The notes beneath the pieces are model-generated. The model did not search any database and was not told where the DNA came from. It saw only the letters and a program-made list of their open reading frames with translations. Positions 23,579-37,368 of a stretch of DNA of 64,000 bases are shown here, in pieces. A program made the translations under genes and the position numbers. Source of the stretch: Cinclus cinclus (Eukaryota > Chordata > Aves > Passeriformes > Cinclidae); the NCBI RefSeq assembly GCF_963662255.1, contig NW_026912123.1, positions 682,001 to 746,000 of the forward strand, read 5' to 3'. Numbering within the stretch: the first letter of the stretch is position 1; each line of letters starts with the position of its first letter.

Positions 23579-24957
23579 TTGGGCAAGTTAGGCGCAGCTG
23601 TTGACCAGCTCTGCCCGTGGCCACAGGCTGCTTCTTCCACCTTCACTGTGGCAGAGCTTTTGCGGAACAGAGACGGCATTCTTCAAGGGCGTGTTCTCCA
23701 AGGTGCTGTGAAACAGAGCCTAGCGCGCTGTCTCGCTGATACTGGCTTTCGGCAAGCAGGCGTGCCAGACCGCCGACATTCTGCACTCTGGCAGCCTAGT
23801 TGCCAGCTTTCGGCAGCTGCTGTCCTAGCAAGGAAGCTCAGGAAGTCAAAGCCAGTGCCGGGCGGCACCTTTCTGCTTTGCCCGCCTAAGCGGCGCCACG
23901 CTCCCTCGGATACTGTGTCCTTTCCCTCTGCACTGCGTCTGCCGAGGTGCTCTCTGTCTCTCGGAGCATAAGGGCATAGGACAATGTTATCCACAGCAGG
24001 GTAGAAATGGCATTGCTAGCAGGAAAGCTAGATGCCTTGGAACTGTCCCCTTAGCCCTTGCCACTCACTTCAGGCTCGTACGCTGAGCAGAACAGCCTGC
24101 TGTTCTGAAGCTTCGCTGGCTGCCGTTCGTGCCCAGACGCCATTTCCTTCCCAAGGAGGCGAAGCGCCGTCTACTTCTCGCACCGAGCACGCTGCTCCTG
24201 GCTTTCGCTTCTGCCGCAATGAGCTCGCTACGAGCACTTTTCTTCTCAACCCTCTAGACCATTGCTTTCTGCTTTTCTTGTCTCGTGAATGGAGACGGAA
24301 AGCTTCTCGGCTACAATCTCGCCTAGAACAACTGCGGCTACACATTAAGCTCGCCCGGAACGCCCTGCTGAAACTTGCCTTCTGGCACCACATTCGCGGG
24401 GCAGCCGTCTTTCTTCGGCCACCTGCCAAGTGGCCCCATATCGCCGCGCTCGTTGCACTCCGCTTGTCAGATTGGCTTCCCGTGGCGCTGATTTCAGCCT
24501 GGCCAAATACTATCGCTGCGGAGGGCTGTCTCGCAGAAAATCATGTTCCAGCATAGAAATTTGTCCTGCAATGTTCCCCCCTCTTTTCCCCCATTGTGTT
24601 GCTCTGATGAATGCCTTGAGCATGGAACGACTTAAGCCATAAAGTATTCCTCGCCGGCCACCTCTCGCTGTGCAAGAGGTATGCCGTGGACCCTTGGAAC
24701 GCTGCCAAGCAAAAAGCAGAGCAGTGACCATAAAAGCGAGGAGAGAGCATGCACGAAGCACACTAGTTCTGTCTAGTGCTTTCCGTGCAGAGAGGCGGCA
24801 AAGCTGAATGCCGTGCCAGAGCGTCACTTCTCGCTGCAGCACAGGAAGGCAAGAATGAAGAGGCAGAACACAGCCTTGGTTTCAGCAGCCTCCGGGACTG
24901 CAAAAGTTCAGCAATAGCTCTGTCAAAGCAGAACTCGGCTGAGAATGCTCTCGCAGC
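23579..24957 (+). repeat. Unit 18, class C with u1113 C
   Basis: C except for u1113 C, the A/B allele (GTGGACCC). Confidence 0.96.
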
Positions 24958-26336
24958 TTGGGAAAGTTAGGCGCAGCTGTTGACCAGCTCTGCCCGTGGC
25001 CACAAGCTGCTTCTTCCACCTTCACTGTGGCAGAGCTTTTGCGGAACAGAGACGGCATTCTTCAAGGGCGTGTTCTCCAAGGTGCTGTGAAACAGAGCCT
25101 AGCGCGCTGTCTCGCTGATACTGGCTTTCGGCAAGCAGGCGTGCCAGACCGCCGACATTCTGCACTCTGGCAGCCTAGTTGCCAGCTTTCGGCAGCTGCT
25201 GTCCTAGCAAGGAAGCTCAGGAAGTCAAAGCCAGTGCCGGGCGGCACCTTTCTGCTTTGCCCGCCTAAGCGGCGCCACGCTCCCTCGGATACTGTGTCCT
25301 TTCCCTCTGCACTGCGTCTGCCGAGGTGCTCTCTGTCTCTCGGAGCATAAGGGCATAGGACAATGTTTTCCACAGCAGGGTAGAAATGGCATTGCTAGCA
25401 GGAAAGCTAGATGCCTTGGAACTGTCCCCTTAGCCCTTGCCACTCACTTCAGGCTCGTACGCTGAGCAGAACAGCCTGCTGTTCTGAAGCTTCGCTGGCT
25501 GCCGTTCGTGCCCAGACGCCATTTCCTTCCCAAGGAGGCGAAGCGCCGTCTACATCTCGCACCGAGCACGCTGCTCCTGGCTTTCGCTTCTGCCGCAACG
25601 AGCTCGCTACGAGCACTTTTCTTCTCAACCCTCTAGACCATTGCTTTCTGCTTTTCTTGTCTCGTGAATGGAGACGGAAAGCTTCTCGGCTGCAATCTCG
25701 CCTAGAACAACTGCGGCTACACATTAAGCTCGCCCGGAACGCCCTGCTGAAACTTGCCTTCTGGCACCACATTCGCGGGGCAGCCGTCTTTCTTCGGCCA
25801 CCTGCCAAGTGGCCCCATATCGCCGCGCTCGTTGCACTCCGCTTGTCACATTGGCTTCTCGTGGCTCTGATTGCAGCCTGGCCAAATACTAGCGCTGCGG
25901 AGAGCTGTCTCGCAGACAATCATGTTCCAGCATAGAAATTTGTCCTGCAATGTTCCCCCCTCTTTTCCCCCATTGTGTTGCTCTGATGAATGCCTTGAGC
26001 ATGGAACGACTTAAGCCAGCAAGTATTCCTCGCCGGCCACCTCTCGCTGTGCAAGAGGTATGCCGTGGACCCTTGGAACGCTGCCAAGCAAAAAGCAGAG
26101 CAGTGACCATAAAAGCGAGGAGAGAGCATGCACGAAGCACACTAGTTCTGTCTAGTGCTTTCCGTGTAGAGAGGCGGCAAAGCTGAATGCCGTGCCAGAG
26201 CTTCACTTCTCGCTGGAGCACAGGAAGGCAAGAATGAAGAGGCAGAACACAGCCTTGGTTTCAGCAGCCTCCGGGACTGCAAAAGTTCAGCAATAGCTCT
26301 GTCAAAGCAGAACTCGGCTGAGAATGCTCTCGCAGC
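24958..26336 (+). repeat. Unit 19, class A1
   Basis: Canonical A1. Confidence 0.96.
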
Positions 26337-27715
26337 TTGGGCAAGTTAGGCGCAGCTGTTGACCAGCTCTGCCCGTGGCCACAGGCTGCTTCTTCCACCT
26401 TCACTGTGGCAGAGCTTTTGCGGAACAGAGACGGCATTCTTCAAGGGCGTGTTCTCCAAGGTGCTGTGAAACAGAGCCTAGCGCGCTGTCTCGCTGATAC
26501 TGGCTTTCGGCAAGCAGGCGTGCCAGACCGCCGACATTCTGCACTCTGGCAGCCTAGTTGCCAGCTTTCGGCAGCTGCTGTCCTAGCAAGGAAGCTCAGG
26601 AAGTCAAAGCCAGTGCCGGGCGGCACCTTTCTGCTTTGCCCGCCTAAGCGGCGCCACGCTCCCTCGGATACTGTGTCCTTTCCCTCTGCACTGCGTCTGC
26701 CGAGGTGCTCTCTGTCTCTCGGAGCATAAGGGCATAGGACAATGTTATCCACAGCAGGGTAGAAATGGCATTGATAGCAGGAAAGCTAGATGCCTTGGAA
26801 CTGTCCCCTTAGCCCTTGCCACTCACTTCAGGCTCGTACGCTGAGCAGAACAGCCTGCTGTTCTGAAGCTTCGCTGGCTGCCGTTCGTGCCCAGACGCCA
26901 TTTCCTTCCCAAGGAGGCGAAGCGCCGTCTACTTCTCGCACCGAGCACGCTGCTCCTGGCTTTCGCTTCTGCCGCAATGAGCTCGCTACGAGCACTTTTC
27001 TTCTCAACCCTCTAGACCATTGCTTTCTGCTTTTCTTGTCTCGTGAATGGAGACGGAAAGCTTCTCGGCTACAATCTCGCCTAGAACAACTGCGGCTACA
27101 CATTAAGCTCGCCCGGAACGCCCTGCTGAAACTTGCCTTCTGGCACCACATTCGCGGGGCAGCCGTCTTTCTTCGGCCACCTGCCAAGTGGCCCCATATC
27201 GCCGCGCTCGTTGCACTCCGCTTGTCACATTGGCTTCTCGTGGCTCTGATTGCAGCCTGGCCAAATACTAGCGCTGCGGAGAGCTGTCTCGCAGACAATC
27301 ATGTTCCAGCATAGAAATTTGTCCTGCAATGTTCCCCCCTCTTTTCCCCCATTGTGTTGCTCTGATGAATGCCTTGAGCATGGAACGACTTAAGCCAGCA
27401 AGTATTCCTCGCCGGCCACCTCTCGCTGTGCAAGAGGTATGCCGTGGACCCTTGGAACGCTGCCAAGCAAAAAGCAGAGCAGTGACCATAAAAGCGAGGA
27501 GAGAGCATGCACGAAGCACACTAGTTCTGTCTAGTGCTTTCCGTGTAGAGAGGCGGCAAAGCTGAATGCCGTGCCAGAGCTTCACTTCTCGCTGGAGCAC
27601 AGGAAGGCAAGAATGAAGAGGCAGAACACAGCCTTGGTTTCAGCAGCCTCCGGGACTGCAAAAGTTCAGCAATAGCTCTGTCAAAGCAGAACTCGGCTGA
27701 GAATGCTCTCGCAGC
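26337..27715 (+). repeat. Unit 20, class B
   Basis: Canonical B. Confidence 0.96.
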
Positions 27716-29094
27716 TTGGGCAAGTTAGGCGCAGCTGTTGACCAGCTCTGCCCGTGGCCACAGGCTGCTTCTTCCACCTTCACTGTGGCAGAGCTTTTGC
27801 GGAACAGAGACGGCATTCTTCAAGGGCGTGTTCTCCAAGGTGCTGTGAAACAGAGCCTAGCGCGCTGTCTCGCTGATACTGGCTTTCGGCAAGCAGGCGT
27901 GCCAGACCGCCGACATTCTGCACTCTGGCAGCCTAGTTGCCAGCTTTCGGCAGCTGCTGTCCTAGCAAGGAAGCTCAGGAAGTCAAAGCCAGTGCCGGGC
28001 GGCACCTTTCTGCTTTGCCCGCCTAAGCGGCGCCACGCTCCCTCGGATACTGTGTCCTTTCCCTCTGCACTGCGTCTGCCGAGGTGCTCTCTGTCTCTCG
28101 GAGCATAAGGGCATAGGACAATGTTATCCACAGCAGGGTAGAAATGGCATTGCTAGCAGGAAAGCTAGATGCCTTGGAACTGTCCCCTTAGCCCTTGCCA
28201 CTCACTTCAGGCTCGTACGCTGAGCAGAACAGCCTGCTGTTCTGAAGCTTCGCTGGCTGCCGTTCGTGCCCAGACGCCATTTCCTTCCCAAGGAGGCGAA
28301 GCGCCGTCTACTTCTCGCACCGAGCACGCTGCTCCTGGCTTTCGCTTCTGCCGCAATGAGCTCGCTACGAGCACTTTTCTTCTCAACCCTCTAGACCATT
28401 GCTTTCTGCTTTTCTTGTCTCGTGAATGGAGACGGAAAGCTTCTCGGCTACAATCTCGCCTAGAACAACTGCGGCTACACATTAAGCTCGCCCGGAACGC
28501 CCTGCTGAAACTTGCCTTCTGGCACCACATTCGCGGGGCAGCCGTCTTTCTTCGGCCACCTGCCAAGTGGCCCCATATCGCCGCGCTCGTTGCACTCCGC
28601 TTGTCAGATTGGCTTCCCGTGGCGCTGATTTCAGCCTGGCCAAATACTATCGCTGCGGAGGGCTGTCTCGCAGAAAATCATGTTCCAGCATAGAAATTTG
28701 TCCTGCAATGTTCCCCCCTCTTTTCCCCCATTGTGTTGCTCTGATGAATGCCTTGAGCATGGAACGACTTAAGCCATAAAGTATTCCTCGCCGGCCACCT
28801 CTCGCTGTGCAAGAGGTATGCCGTGGAGCCTTGGAACGCTGCCAAGCAAAAAGCAGAGCAGTGACCATAAAAGCGAGGAGAGAGCATGCACGAAGCACAC
28901 TAGTTCTGTCTAGTGCTTTCCGTGCAGAGAGGCGGCAAAGCTGAATGCCGTGCCAGAGCGTCACTTCTCGCTGCAGCACAGGAAGGCAAGAATGAAGAGG
29001 CAGAACACAGCCTTGGTTTCAGCAGCCTCCGGGACTGCAAAAGTTCAGCAATAGCTCTGTCAAAGCAGAACTCGGCTGAGAATGCTCTCGCAGC
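27716..29094 (+). repeat. Unit 21, class C
   Basis: Canonical C. Confidence 0.96.
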
Positions 29095-30473
29095 TTGGGA
29101 AAGTTAGGCGCAGCTGTTGACCAGCTCTGCCCGTGGCCACAAGCTGCTTCTTCCACCTTCACTGTGGCAGAGCTTTTGCGGAACAGAGACGGCATTCTTC
29201 AAGGGCGTGTTCTCCAAGGTGCTGTGAAACAGAGCCTAGCGCGCTGTCTCGCTGATACTGGCTTTCGGCAAGCAGGCGTGCCAGACCGCCGACATTCTGC
29301 ACTCTGGCAGCCTAGTTGCCAGCTTTCGGCAGCTGCTGTCCTAGCAAGGAAGCTCAGGAAGTCAAAGCCAGTGCCGGGCGGCACCTTTCTGCTTTGCCCG
29401 CCTAAGCGGCGCCACGCTCCCTCGGATACTGTGTCCTTTCCCTCTGCACTGCGTCTGCCGAGGTGCTCTCTGTCTCTCGGAGCATAAGGGCATAGGACAA
29501 TGTTTTCCACAGCAGGGTAGAAATGGCATTGCTAGCAGGAAAGCTAGATGCCTTGGAACTGTCCCCTTAGCCCTTGCCACTCACTTCAGGCTCGTACGCT
29601 GAGCAGAACAGCCTGCTGTTCTGAAGCTTCGCTGGCTGCCGTTCGTGCCCAGACGCCATTTCCTTCCCAAGGAGGCGAAGCGCCGTCTACATCTCGCACC
29701 GAGCACGCTGCTCCTGGCTTTCGCTTCTGCCGCAACGAGCTCGCTACGAGCACTTTTCTTCTCAACCCTCTAGACCATTGCTTTCTGCTTTTCTTGTCTC
29801 GTGAATGGAGACGGAAAGCTTCTCGGCTGCAATCTCGCCTAGAACAACTGCGGCTACACATTAAGCTCGCCCGGAACGCCCTGCTGAAACTTGCCTTCTG
29901 GCACCACATTCGCGGGGCAGCCGTCTTTCTTCGGCCACCTGCCAAGTGGCCCCATATCGCCGCGCTCGTTGCACTCCGCTTGTCACATTGGCTTCTCGTG
30001 GCTCTGATTGCAGCCTGGCCAAATACTAGCGCTGCGGAGAGCTGTCTCGCAGACAATCATGTTCCAGCATAGAAATTTGTCCTGCAATGTTCCCCCCTCT
30101 TTTCCCCCATTGTGTTGCTCTGATGAATGCCTTGAGCATGGAACGACTTAAGCCAGCAAGTATTCCTCGCCGGCCACCTCTCGCTGTGCAAGAGGTATGC
30201 CGTGGACCCTTGGAACGCTGCCAAGCAAAAAGCAGAGCAGTGACCATAAAAGCGAGGAGAGAGCATGCACGAAGCACACTAGTTCTGTCTAGTGCTTTCC
30301 GTGTAGAGAGGCGGCAAAGCTGAATGCCGTGCCAGAGCTTCACTTCTCGCTGGAGCACAGGAAGGCAAGAATGAAGAGGCAGAACACAGCCTTGGTTTCA
30401 GCAGCCTCCGGGACTGCAAAAGTTCAGCAATAGCTCTGTCAAAGCAGAACTCGGCTGAGAATGCTCTCGCAGC
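29095..30473 (+). repeat. Unit 22, class A1
   Basis: Canonical A1, followed by a B/C hybrid to give a dimer. Confidence 0.96.
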
Positions 30474-31852
30474 TTGGGCAAGTTAGGCGCAGCTGTTGAC
30501 CAGCTCTGCCCGTGGCCACAGGCTGCTTCTTCCACCTTCACTGTGGCAGAGCTTTTGCGGAACAGAGACGGCATTCTTCAAGGGCGTGTTCTCCAAGGTG
30601 CTGTGAAACAGAGCCTAGCGCGCTGTCTCGCTGATACTGGCTTTCGGCAAGCAGGCGTGCCAGACCGCCGACATTCTGCACTCTGGCAGCCTAGTTGCCA
30701 GCTTTCGGCAGCTGCTGTCCTAGCAAGGAAGCTCAGGAAGTCAAAGCCAGTGCCGGGCGGCACCTTTCTGCTTTGCCCGCCTAAGCGGCGCCACGCTCCC
30801 TCGGATACTGTGTCCTTTCCCTCTGCACTGCGTCTGCCGAGGTGCTCTCTGTCTCTCGGAGCATAAGGGCATAGGACAATGTTATCCACAGCAGGGTAGA
30901 AATGGCATTGATAGCAGGAAAGCTAGATGCCTTGGAACTGTCCCCTTAGCCCTTGCCACTCACTTCAGGCTCGTACGCTGAGCAGAACAGCCTGCTGTTC
31001 TGAAGCTTCGCTGGCTGCCGTTCGTGCCCAGACGCCATTTCCTTCCCAAGGAGGCGAAGCGCCGTCTACTTCTCGCACCGAGCACGCTGCTCCTGGCTTT
31101 CGCTTCTGCCGCAATGAGCTCGCTACGAGCACTTTTCTTCTCAACCCTCTAGACCATTGCTTTCTGCTTTTCTTGTCTCGTGAATGGAGACGGAAAGCTT
31201 CTCGGCTACAATCTCGCCTAGAACAACTGCGGCTACACATTAAGCTCGCCCGGAACGCCCTGCTGAAACTTGCCTTCTGGCACCACATTCGCGGGGCAGC
31301 CGTCTTTCTTCGGCCACCTGCCAAGTGGCCCCATATCGCCGCGCTCGTTGCACTCCGCTTGTCAGATTGGCTTCCCGTGGCGCTGATTTCAGCCTGGCCA
31401 AATACTATCGCTGCGGAGGGCTGTCTCGCAGAAAATCATGTTCCAGCATAGAAATTTGTCCTGCAATGTTCCCCCCTCTTTTCCCCCATTGTGTTGCTCT
31501 GATGAATGCCTTGAGCATGGAACGACTTAAGCCATAAAGTATTCCTCGCCGGCCACCTCTCGCTGTGCAAGAGGTATGCCGTGGAGCCTTGGAACGCTGC
31601 CAAGCAAAAAGCAGAGCAGTGACCATAAAAGCGAGGAGAGAGCATGCACGAAGCACACTAGTTCTGTCTAGTGCTTTCCGTGCAGAGAGGCGGCAAAGCT
31701 GAATGCCGTGCCAGAGCGTCACTTCTCGCTGCAGCACAGGAAGGCAAGAATGAAGAGGCAGAACACAGCCTTGGTTTCAGCAGCCTCCGGGACTGCAAAA
31801 GTTCAGCAATAGCTCTGTCAAAGCAGAACTCGGCTGAGAATGCTCTCGCAGC
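30474..31852 (+). repeat. Unit 23, B/C hybrid
   Basis: B front (u438 A) joined to a complete C back half. The switch lies between u438 and u892. This is the product expected if B and C were fused by an unequal crossover. Confidence 0.96.
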
Positions 31853-33231
31853 TTGGGAAAGTTAGGCGCAGCTGTTGACCAGCTCTGCCCGTGGCCACAA
31901 GCTGCTTCTTCCACCTTCACTGTGGCAGAGCTTTTGCGGAACAGAGACGGCATTCTTCAAGGGCGTGTTCTCCAAGGTGCTGTGAAACAGAGCCTAGCGC
32001 GCTGTCTCGCTGATACTGGCTTTCGGCAAGCAGGCGTGCCAGACCGCCGACATTCTGCACTCTGGCAGCCTAGTTGCCAGCTTTCGGCAGCTGCTGTCCT
32101 AGCAAGGAAGCTCAGGAAGTCAAAGCCAGTGCCGGGCGGCACCTTTCTGCTTTGCCCGCCTAAGCGGCGCCACGCTCCCTCGGATACTGTGTCCTTTCCC
32201 TCTGCACTGCGTCTGCCGAGGTGCTCTCTGTCTCTCGGAGCATAAGGGCATAGGACAATGTTTTCCACAGCAGGGTAGAAATGGCATTGCTAGCAGGAAA
32301 GCTAGATGCCTTGGAACTGTCCCCTTAGCCCTTGCCACTCACTTCAGGCTCGTACGCTGAGCAGAACAGCCTGCTGTTCTGAAGCTTCGCTGGCTGCCGT
32401 TCGTGCCCAGACGCCATTTCCTTCCCAAGGAGGCGAAGCGCCGTCTACATCTCGCACCGAGCACGCTGCTCCTGGCTTTCGCTTCTGCCGCAACGAGCTC
32501 GCTACGAGCACTTTTCTTCTCAACCCTCTAGACCATTGCTTTCTGCTTTTCTTGTCTCGTGAATGGAGACGGAAAGCTTCTCGGCTGCAATCTCGCCTAG
32601 AACAACTGCGGCTACACATTAAGCTCGCCCGGAACGCCCTGCTGAAACTTGCCTTCTGGCACCACATTCGCGGGGCAGCCGTCTTTCTTCGGCCACCTGC
32701 CAAGTGGCCCCATATCGCCGCGCTCGTTGCACTCCGCTTGTCACATTGGCTTCTCGTGGCTCTGATTGCAGCCTGGCCAAATACTAGCGCTGCGGAGAGC
32801 TGTCTCGCAGACAATCATGTTCCAGCATAGAAATTTGTCCTGCAATGTTCCCCCCTCTTTTCCCCCATTGTGTTGCTCTGATGAATGCCTTGAGCATGGA
32901 ACGACTTAAGCCAGCAAGTATTCCTCGCCGGCCACCTCTCGCTGTGCAAGAGGTATGCCGTGGACCCTTGGAACGCTGCCAAGCAAAAAGCAGAGCAGTG
33001 ACCATAAAAGCGAGGAGAGAGCATGCACGAAGCACACTAGTTCTGTCTAGTGCTTTCCGTGTAGAGAGGCGGCAAAGCTGAATGCCGTGCCAGAGCTTCA
33101 CTTCTCGCTGGAGCACAGGAAGGCAAGAATGAAGAGGCAGAACACAGCCTTGGTTTCAGCAGCCTCCGGGACTGCAAAAGTTCAGCAATAGCTCTGTCAA
33201 AGCAGAACTCGGCTGAGAATGCTCTCGCAGC
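31853..33231 (+). repeat. Unit 24, class A1
   Basis: Canonical A1. Starts a clean trimer. Confidence 0.96.
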
Positions 33232-34610
33232 TTGGGCAAGTTAGGCGCAGCTGTTGACCAGCTCTGCCCGTGGCCACAGGCTGCTTCTTCCACCTTCACT
33301 GTGGCAGAGCTTTTGCGGAACAGAGACGGCATTCTTCAAGGGCGTGTTCTCCAAGGTGCTGTGAAACAGAGCCTAGCGCGCTGTCTCGCTGATACTGGCT
33401 TTCGGCAAGCAGGCGTGCCAGACCGCCGACATTCTGCACTCTGGCAGCCTAGTTGCCAGCTTTCGGCAGCTGCTGTCCTAGCAAGGAAGCTCAGGAAGTC
33501 AAAGCCAGTGCCGGGCGGCACCTTTCTGCTTTGCCCGCCTAAGCGGCGCCACGCTCCCTCGGATACTGTGTCCTTTCCCTCTGCACTGCGTCTGCCGAGG
33601 TGCTCTCTGTCTCTCGGAGCATAAGGGCATAGGACAATGTTATCCACAGCAGGGTAGAAATGGCATTGATAGCAGGAAAGCTAGATGCCTTGGAACTGTC
33701 CCCTTAGCCCTTGCCACTCACTTCAGGCTCGTACGCTGAGCAGAACAGCCTGCTGTTCTGAAGCTTCGCTGGCTGCCGTTCGTGCCCAGACGCCATTTCC
33801 TTCCCAAGGAGGCGAAGCGCCGTCTACTTCTCGCACCGAGCACGCTGCTCCTGGCTTTCGCTTCTGCCGCAATGAGCTCGCTACGAGCACTTTTCTTCTC
33901 AACCCTCTAGACCATTGCTTTCTGCTTTTCTTGTCTCGTGAATGGAGACGGAAAGCTTCTCGGCTACAATCTCGCCTAGAACAACTGCGGCTACACATTA
34001 AGCTCGCCCGGAACGCCCTGCTGAAACTTGCCTTCTGGCACCACATTCGCGGGGCAGCCGTCTTTCTTCGGCCACCTGCCAAGTGGCCCCATATCGCCGC
34101 GCTCGTTGCACTCCGCTTGTCACATTGGCTTCTCGTGGCTCTGATTGCAGCCTGGCCAAATACTAGCGCTGCGGAGAGCTGTCTCGCAGACAATCATGTT
34201 CCAGCATAGAAATTTGTCCTGCAATGTTCCCCCCTCTTTTCCCCCATTGTGTTGCTCTGATGAATGCCTTGAGCATGGAACGACTTAAGCCAGCAAGTAT
34301 TCCTCGCCGGCCACCTCTCGCTGTGCAAGAGGTATGCCGTGGACCCTTGGAACGCTGCCAAGCAAAAAGCAGAGCAGTGACCATAAAAGCGAGGAGAGAG
34401 CATGCACGAAGCACACTAGTTCTGTCTAGTGCTTTCCGTGTAGAGAGGCGGCAAAGCTGAATGCCGTGCCAGAGCTTCACTTCTCGCTGGAGCACAGGAA
34501 GGCAAGAATGAAGAGGCAGAACACAGCCTTGGTTTCAGCAGCCTCCGGGACTGCAAAAGTTCAGCAATAGCTCTGTCAAAGCAGAACTCGGCTGAGAATG
34601 CTCTCGCAGC
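33232..34610 (+). repeat. Unit 25, class B
   Basis: Canonical B. Confidence 0.96.
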
Positions 34611-35989
34611 TTGGGCAAGTTAGGCGCAGCTGTTGACCAGCTCTGCCCGTGGCCACAGGCTGCTTCTTCCACCTTCACTGTGGCAGAGCTTTTGCGGAAC
34701 AGAGACGGCATTCTTCAAGGGCGTGTTCTCCAAGGTGCTGTGAAACAGAGCCTAGCGCGCTGTCTCGCTGATACTGGCTTTCGGCAAGCAGGCGTGCCAG
34801 ACCGCCGACATTCTGCACTCTGGCAGCCTAGTTGCCAGCTTTCGGCAGCTGCTGTCCTAGCAAGGAAGCTCAGGAAGTCAAAGCCAGTGCCGGGCGGCAC
34901 CTTTCTGCTTTGCCCGCCTAAGCGGCGCCACGCTCCCTCGGATACTGTGTCCTTTCCCTCTGCACTGCGTCTGCCGAGGTGCTCTCTGTCTCTCGGAGCA
35001 TAAGGGCATAGGACAATGTTATCCACAGCAGGGTAGAAATGGCATTGCTAGCAGGAAAGCTAGATGCCTTGGAACTGTCCCCTTAGCCCTTGCCACTCAC
35101 TTCAGGCTCGTACGCTGAGCAGAACAGCCTGCTGTTCTGAAGCTTCGCTGGCTGCCGTTCGTGCCCAGACGCCATTTCCTTCCCAAGGAGGCGAAGCGCC
35201 GTCTACTTCTCGCACCGAGCACGCTGCTCCTGGCTTTCGCTTCTGCCGCAATGAGCTCGCTACGAGCACTTTTCTTCTCAACCCTCTAGACCATTGCTTT
35301 CTGCTTTTCTTGTCTCGTGAATGGAGACGGAAAGCTTCTCGGCTACAATCTCGCCTAGAACAACTGCGGCTACACATTAAGCTCGCCCGGAACGCCCTGC
35401 TGAAACTTGCCTTCTGGCACCACATTCGCGGGGCAGCCGTCTTTCTTCGGCCACCTGCCAAGTGGCCCCATATCGCCGCGCTCGTTGCACTCCGCTTGTC
35501 AGATTGGCTTCCCGTGGCGCTGATTTCAGCCTGGCCAAATACTATCGCTGCGGAGGGCTGTCTCGCAGAAAATCATGTTCCAGCATAGAAATTTGTCCTG
35601 CAATGTTCCCCCCTCTTTTCCCCCATTGTGTTGCTCTGATGAATGCCTTGAGCATGGAACGACTTAAGCCATAAAGTATTCCTCGCCGGCCACCTCTCGC
35701 TGTGCAAGAGGTATGCCGTGGAGCCTTGGAACGCTGCCAAGCAAAAAGCAGAGCAGTGACCATAAAAGCGAGGAGAGAGCATGCACGAAGCACACTAGTT
35801 CTGTCTAGTGCTTTCCGTGCAGAGAGGCGGCAAAGCTGAATGCCGTGCCAGAGCGTCACTTCTCGCTGCAGCACAGGAAGGCAAGAATGAAGAGGCAGAA
35901 CACAGCCTTGGTTTCAGCAGCCTCCGGGACTGCAAAAGTTCAGCAATAGCTCTGTCAAAGCAGAACTCGGCTGAGAATGCTCTCGCAGC
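34611..35989 (+). repeat. Unit 26, class C
   Basis: Canonical C. Confidence 0.96.
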
Positions 35990-37368
35990 TTGGGAAAGTT
36001 AGGCGCAGCTGTTGACCAGCTCTGCCCGTGGCCACAAGCTGCTTCTTCCACCTTCACTGTGGCAGAGCTTTTGCGGAACAGAGACGGCATTCTTCAAGGG
36101 CGTGTTCTCCAAGGTGCTGTGAAACAGAGCCTAGCGCGCTGTCTCGCTGATACTGGCTTTCGGCAAGCAGGCGTGCCAGACCGCCGACATTCTGCACTCT
36201 GGCAGCCTAGTTGCCAGCTTTCGGCAGCTGCTGTCCTAGCAAGGAAGCTCAGGAAGTCAAAGCCAGTGCCGGGCGGCACCTTTCTGCTTTGCCCGCCTAA
36301 GCGGCGCCACGCTCCCTCGGATACTGTGTCCTTTCCCTCTGCACTGCGTCTGCCGAGGTGCTCTCTGTCTCTCGGAGCATAAGGGCATAGGACAATGTTA
36401 TCCACAGCAGGGTAGAAATGGCATTGCTAGCAGGAAAGCTAGATGCCTTGGAACTGTCCCCTTAGCCCTTGCCACTCACTTCAGGCTCGTACGCTGAGCA
36501 GAACAGCCTGCTGTTCTGAAGCTTCGCTGGCTGCCGTTCGTGCCCAGACGCGATTTCCTTCCCAAGGAGGCGAAGCGCCGTCTACATCTCGCACCGAGCA
36601 CGCTGCTCCTGGCTTTCGCTTCTGCCGCAACGAGCTCGCTACGAGCACTTTTCTTCTCAACCCTCTAGACCATTGCTTTCTGCTTTTCTTGTCTCGTGAA
36701 TGGAGACGGAAAGCTTCTCGGCTGCAATCTCGCCTAGAACAACTGCGGCTACACATTAAGCTCGCCCGGAACGCCCTGCTGAAACTTGCCTTCTGGCACC
36801 ACATTCGCGGGGCAGCCGTCTTTCTTCGGCCACCTGCCAAGTGGCCCCATATCGCCGCGCTCGTTGCACTCCGCTTGTCACATTGGCTTCTCGTGGCTCT
36901 GATTGCAGCCTGGCCAAATACTAGCGCTGCGGAGAGCTGTCTCGCAGACAATCATGTTCCAGCATAGAAATTTGTCCTGCAATGTTCCCCCCTCTTTTCC
37001 CCCATTGTGTTGCTCTGATGAATGCCTTGAGCATGGAACGACTTAAGCCAGCAAGTATTCCTCGCCGGCCACCTCTCGCTGTGCAAGAGGTATGCCGTGG
37101 ACCCTTGGAACGCTGCCAAGCAAAAAGCAGAGCAGTGACCATAAAAGCGAGGAGAGAGCATGCACGAAGCACACTAGTTCTGTCTAGTGCTTTCCGTGTA
37201 GAGAGGCGGCAAAGCTGAATGCCGTGCCAGAGCTTCACTTCTCGCTGGAGCACAGGAAGGCAAGAATGAAGAGGCAGAACACAGCCTTGGTTTCAGCAGC
37301 CTCCGGGACTGCAAAAGTTCAGCAATAGCTCTGTCAAAGCAGAACTCGGCTGAGAATGCTCTCGCAGC
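35990..37368 (+). repeat. Unit 27, class A3
   Basis: A with u411 A and u563 G, like units 4 and 34. First unit of the block that resembles units 34-38. Confidence 0.96.
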
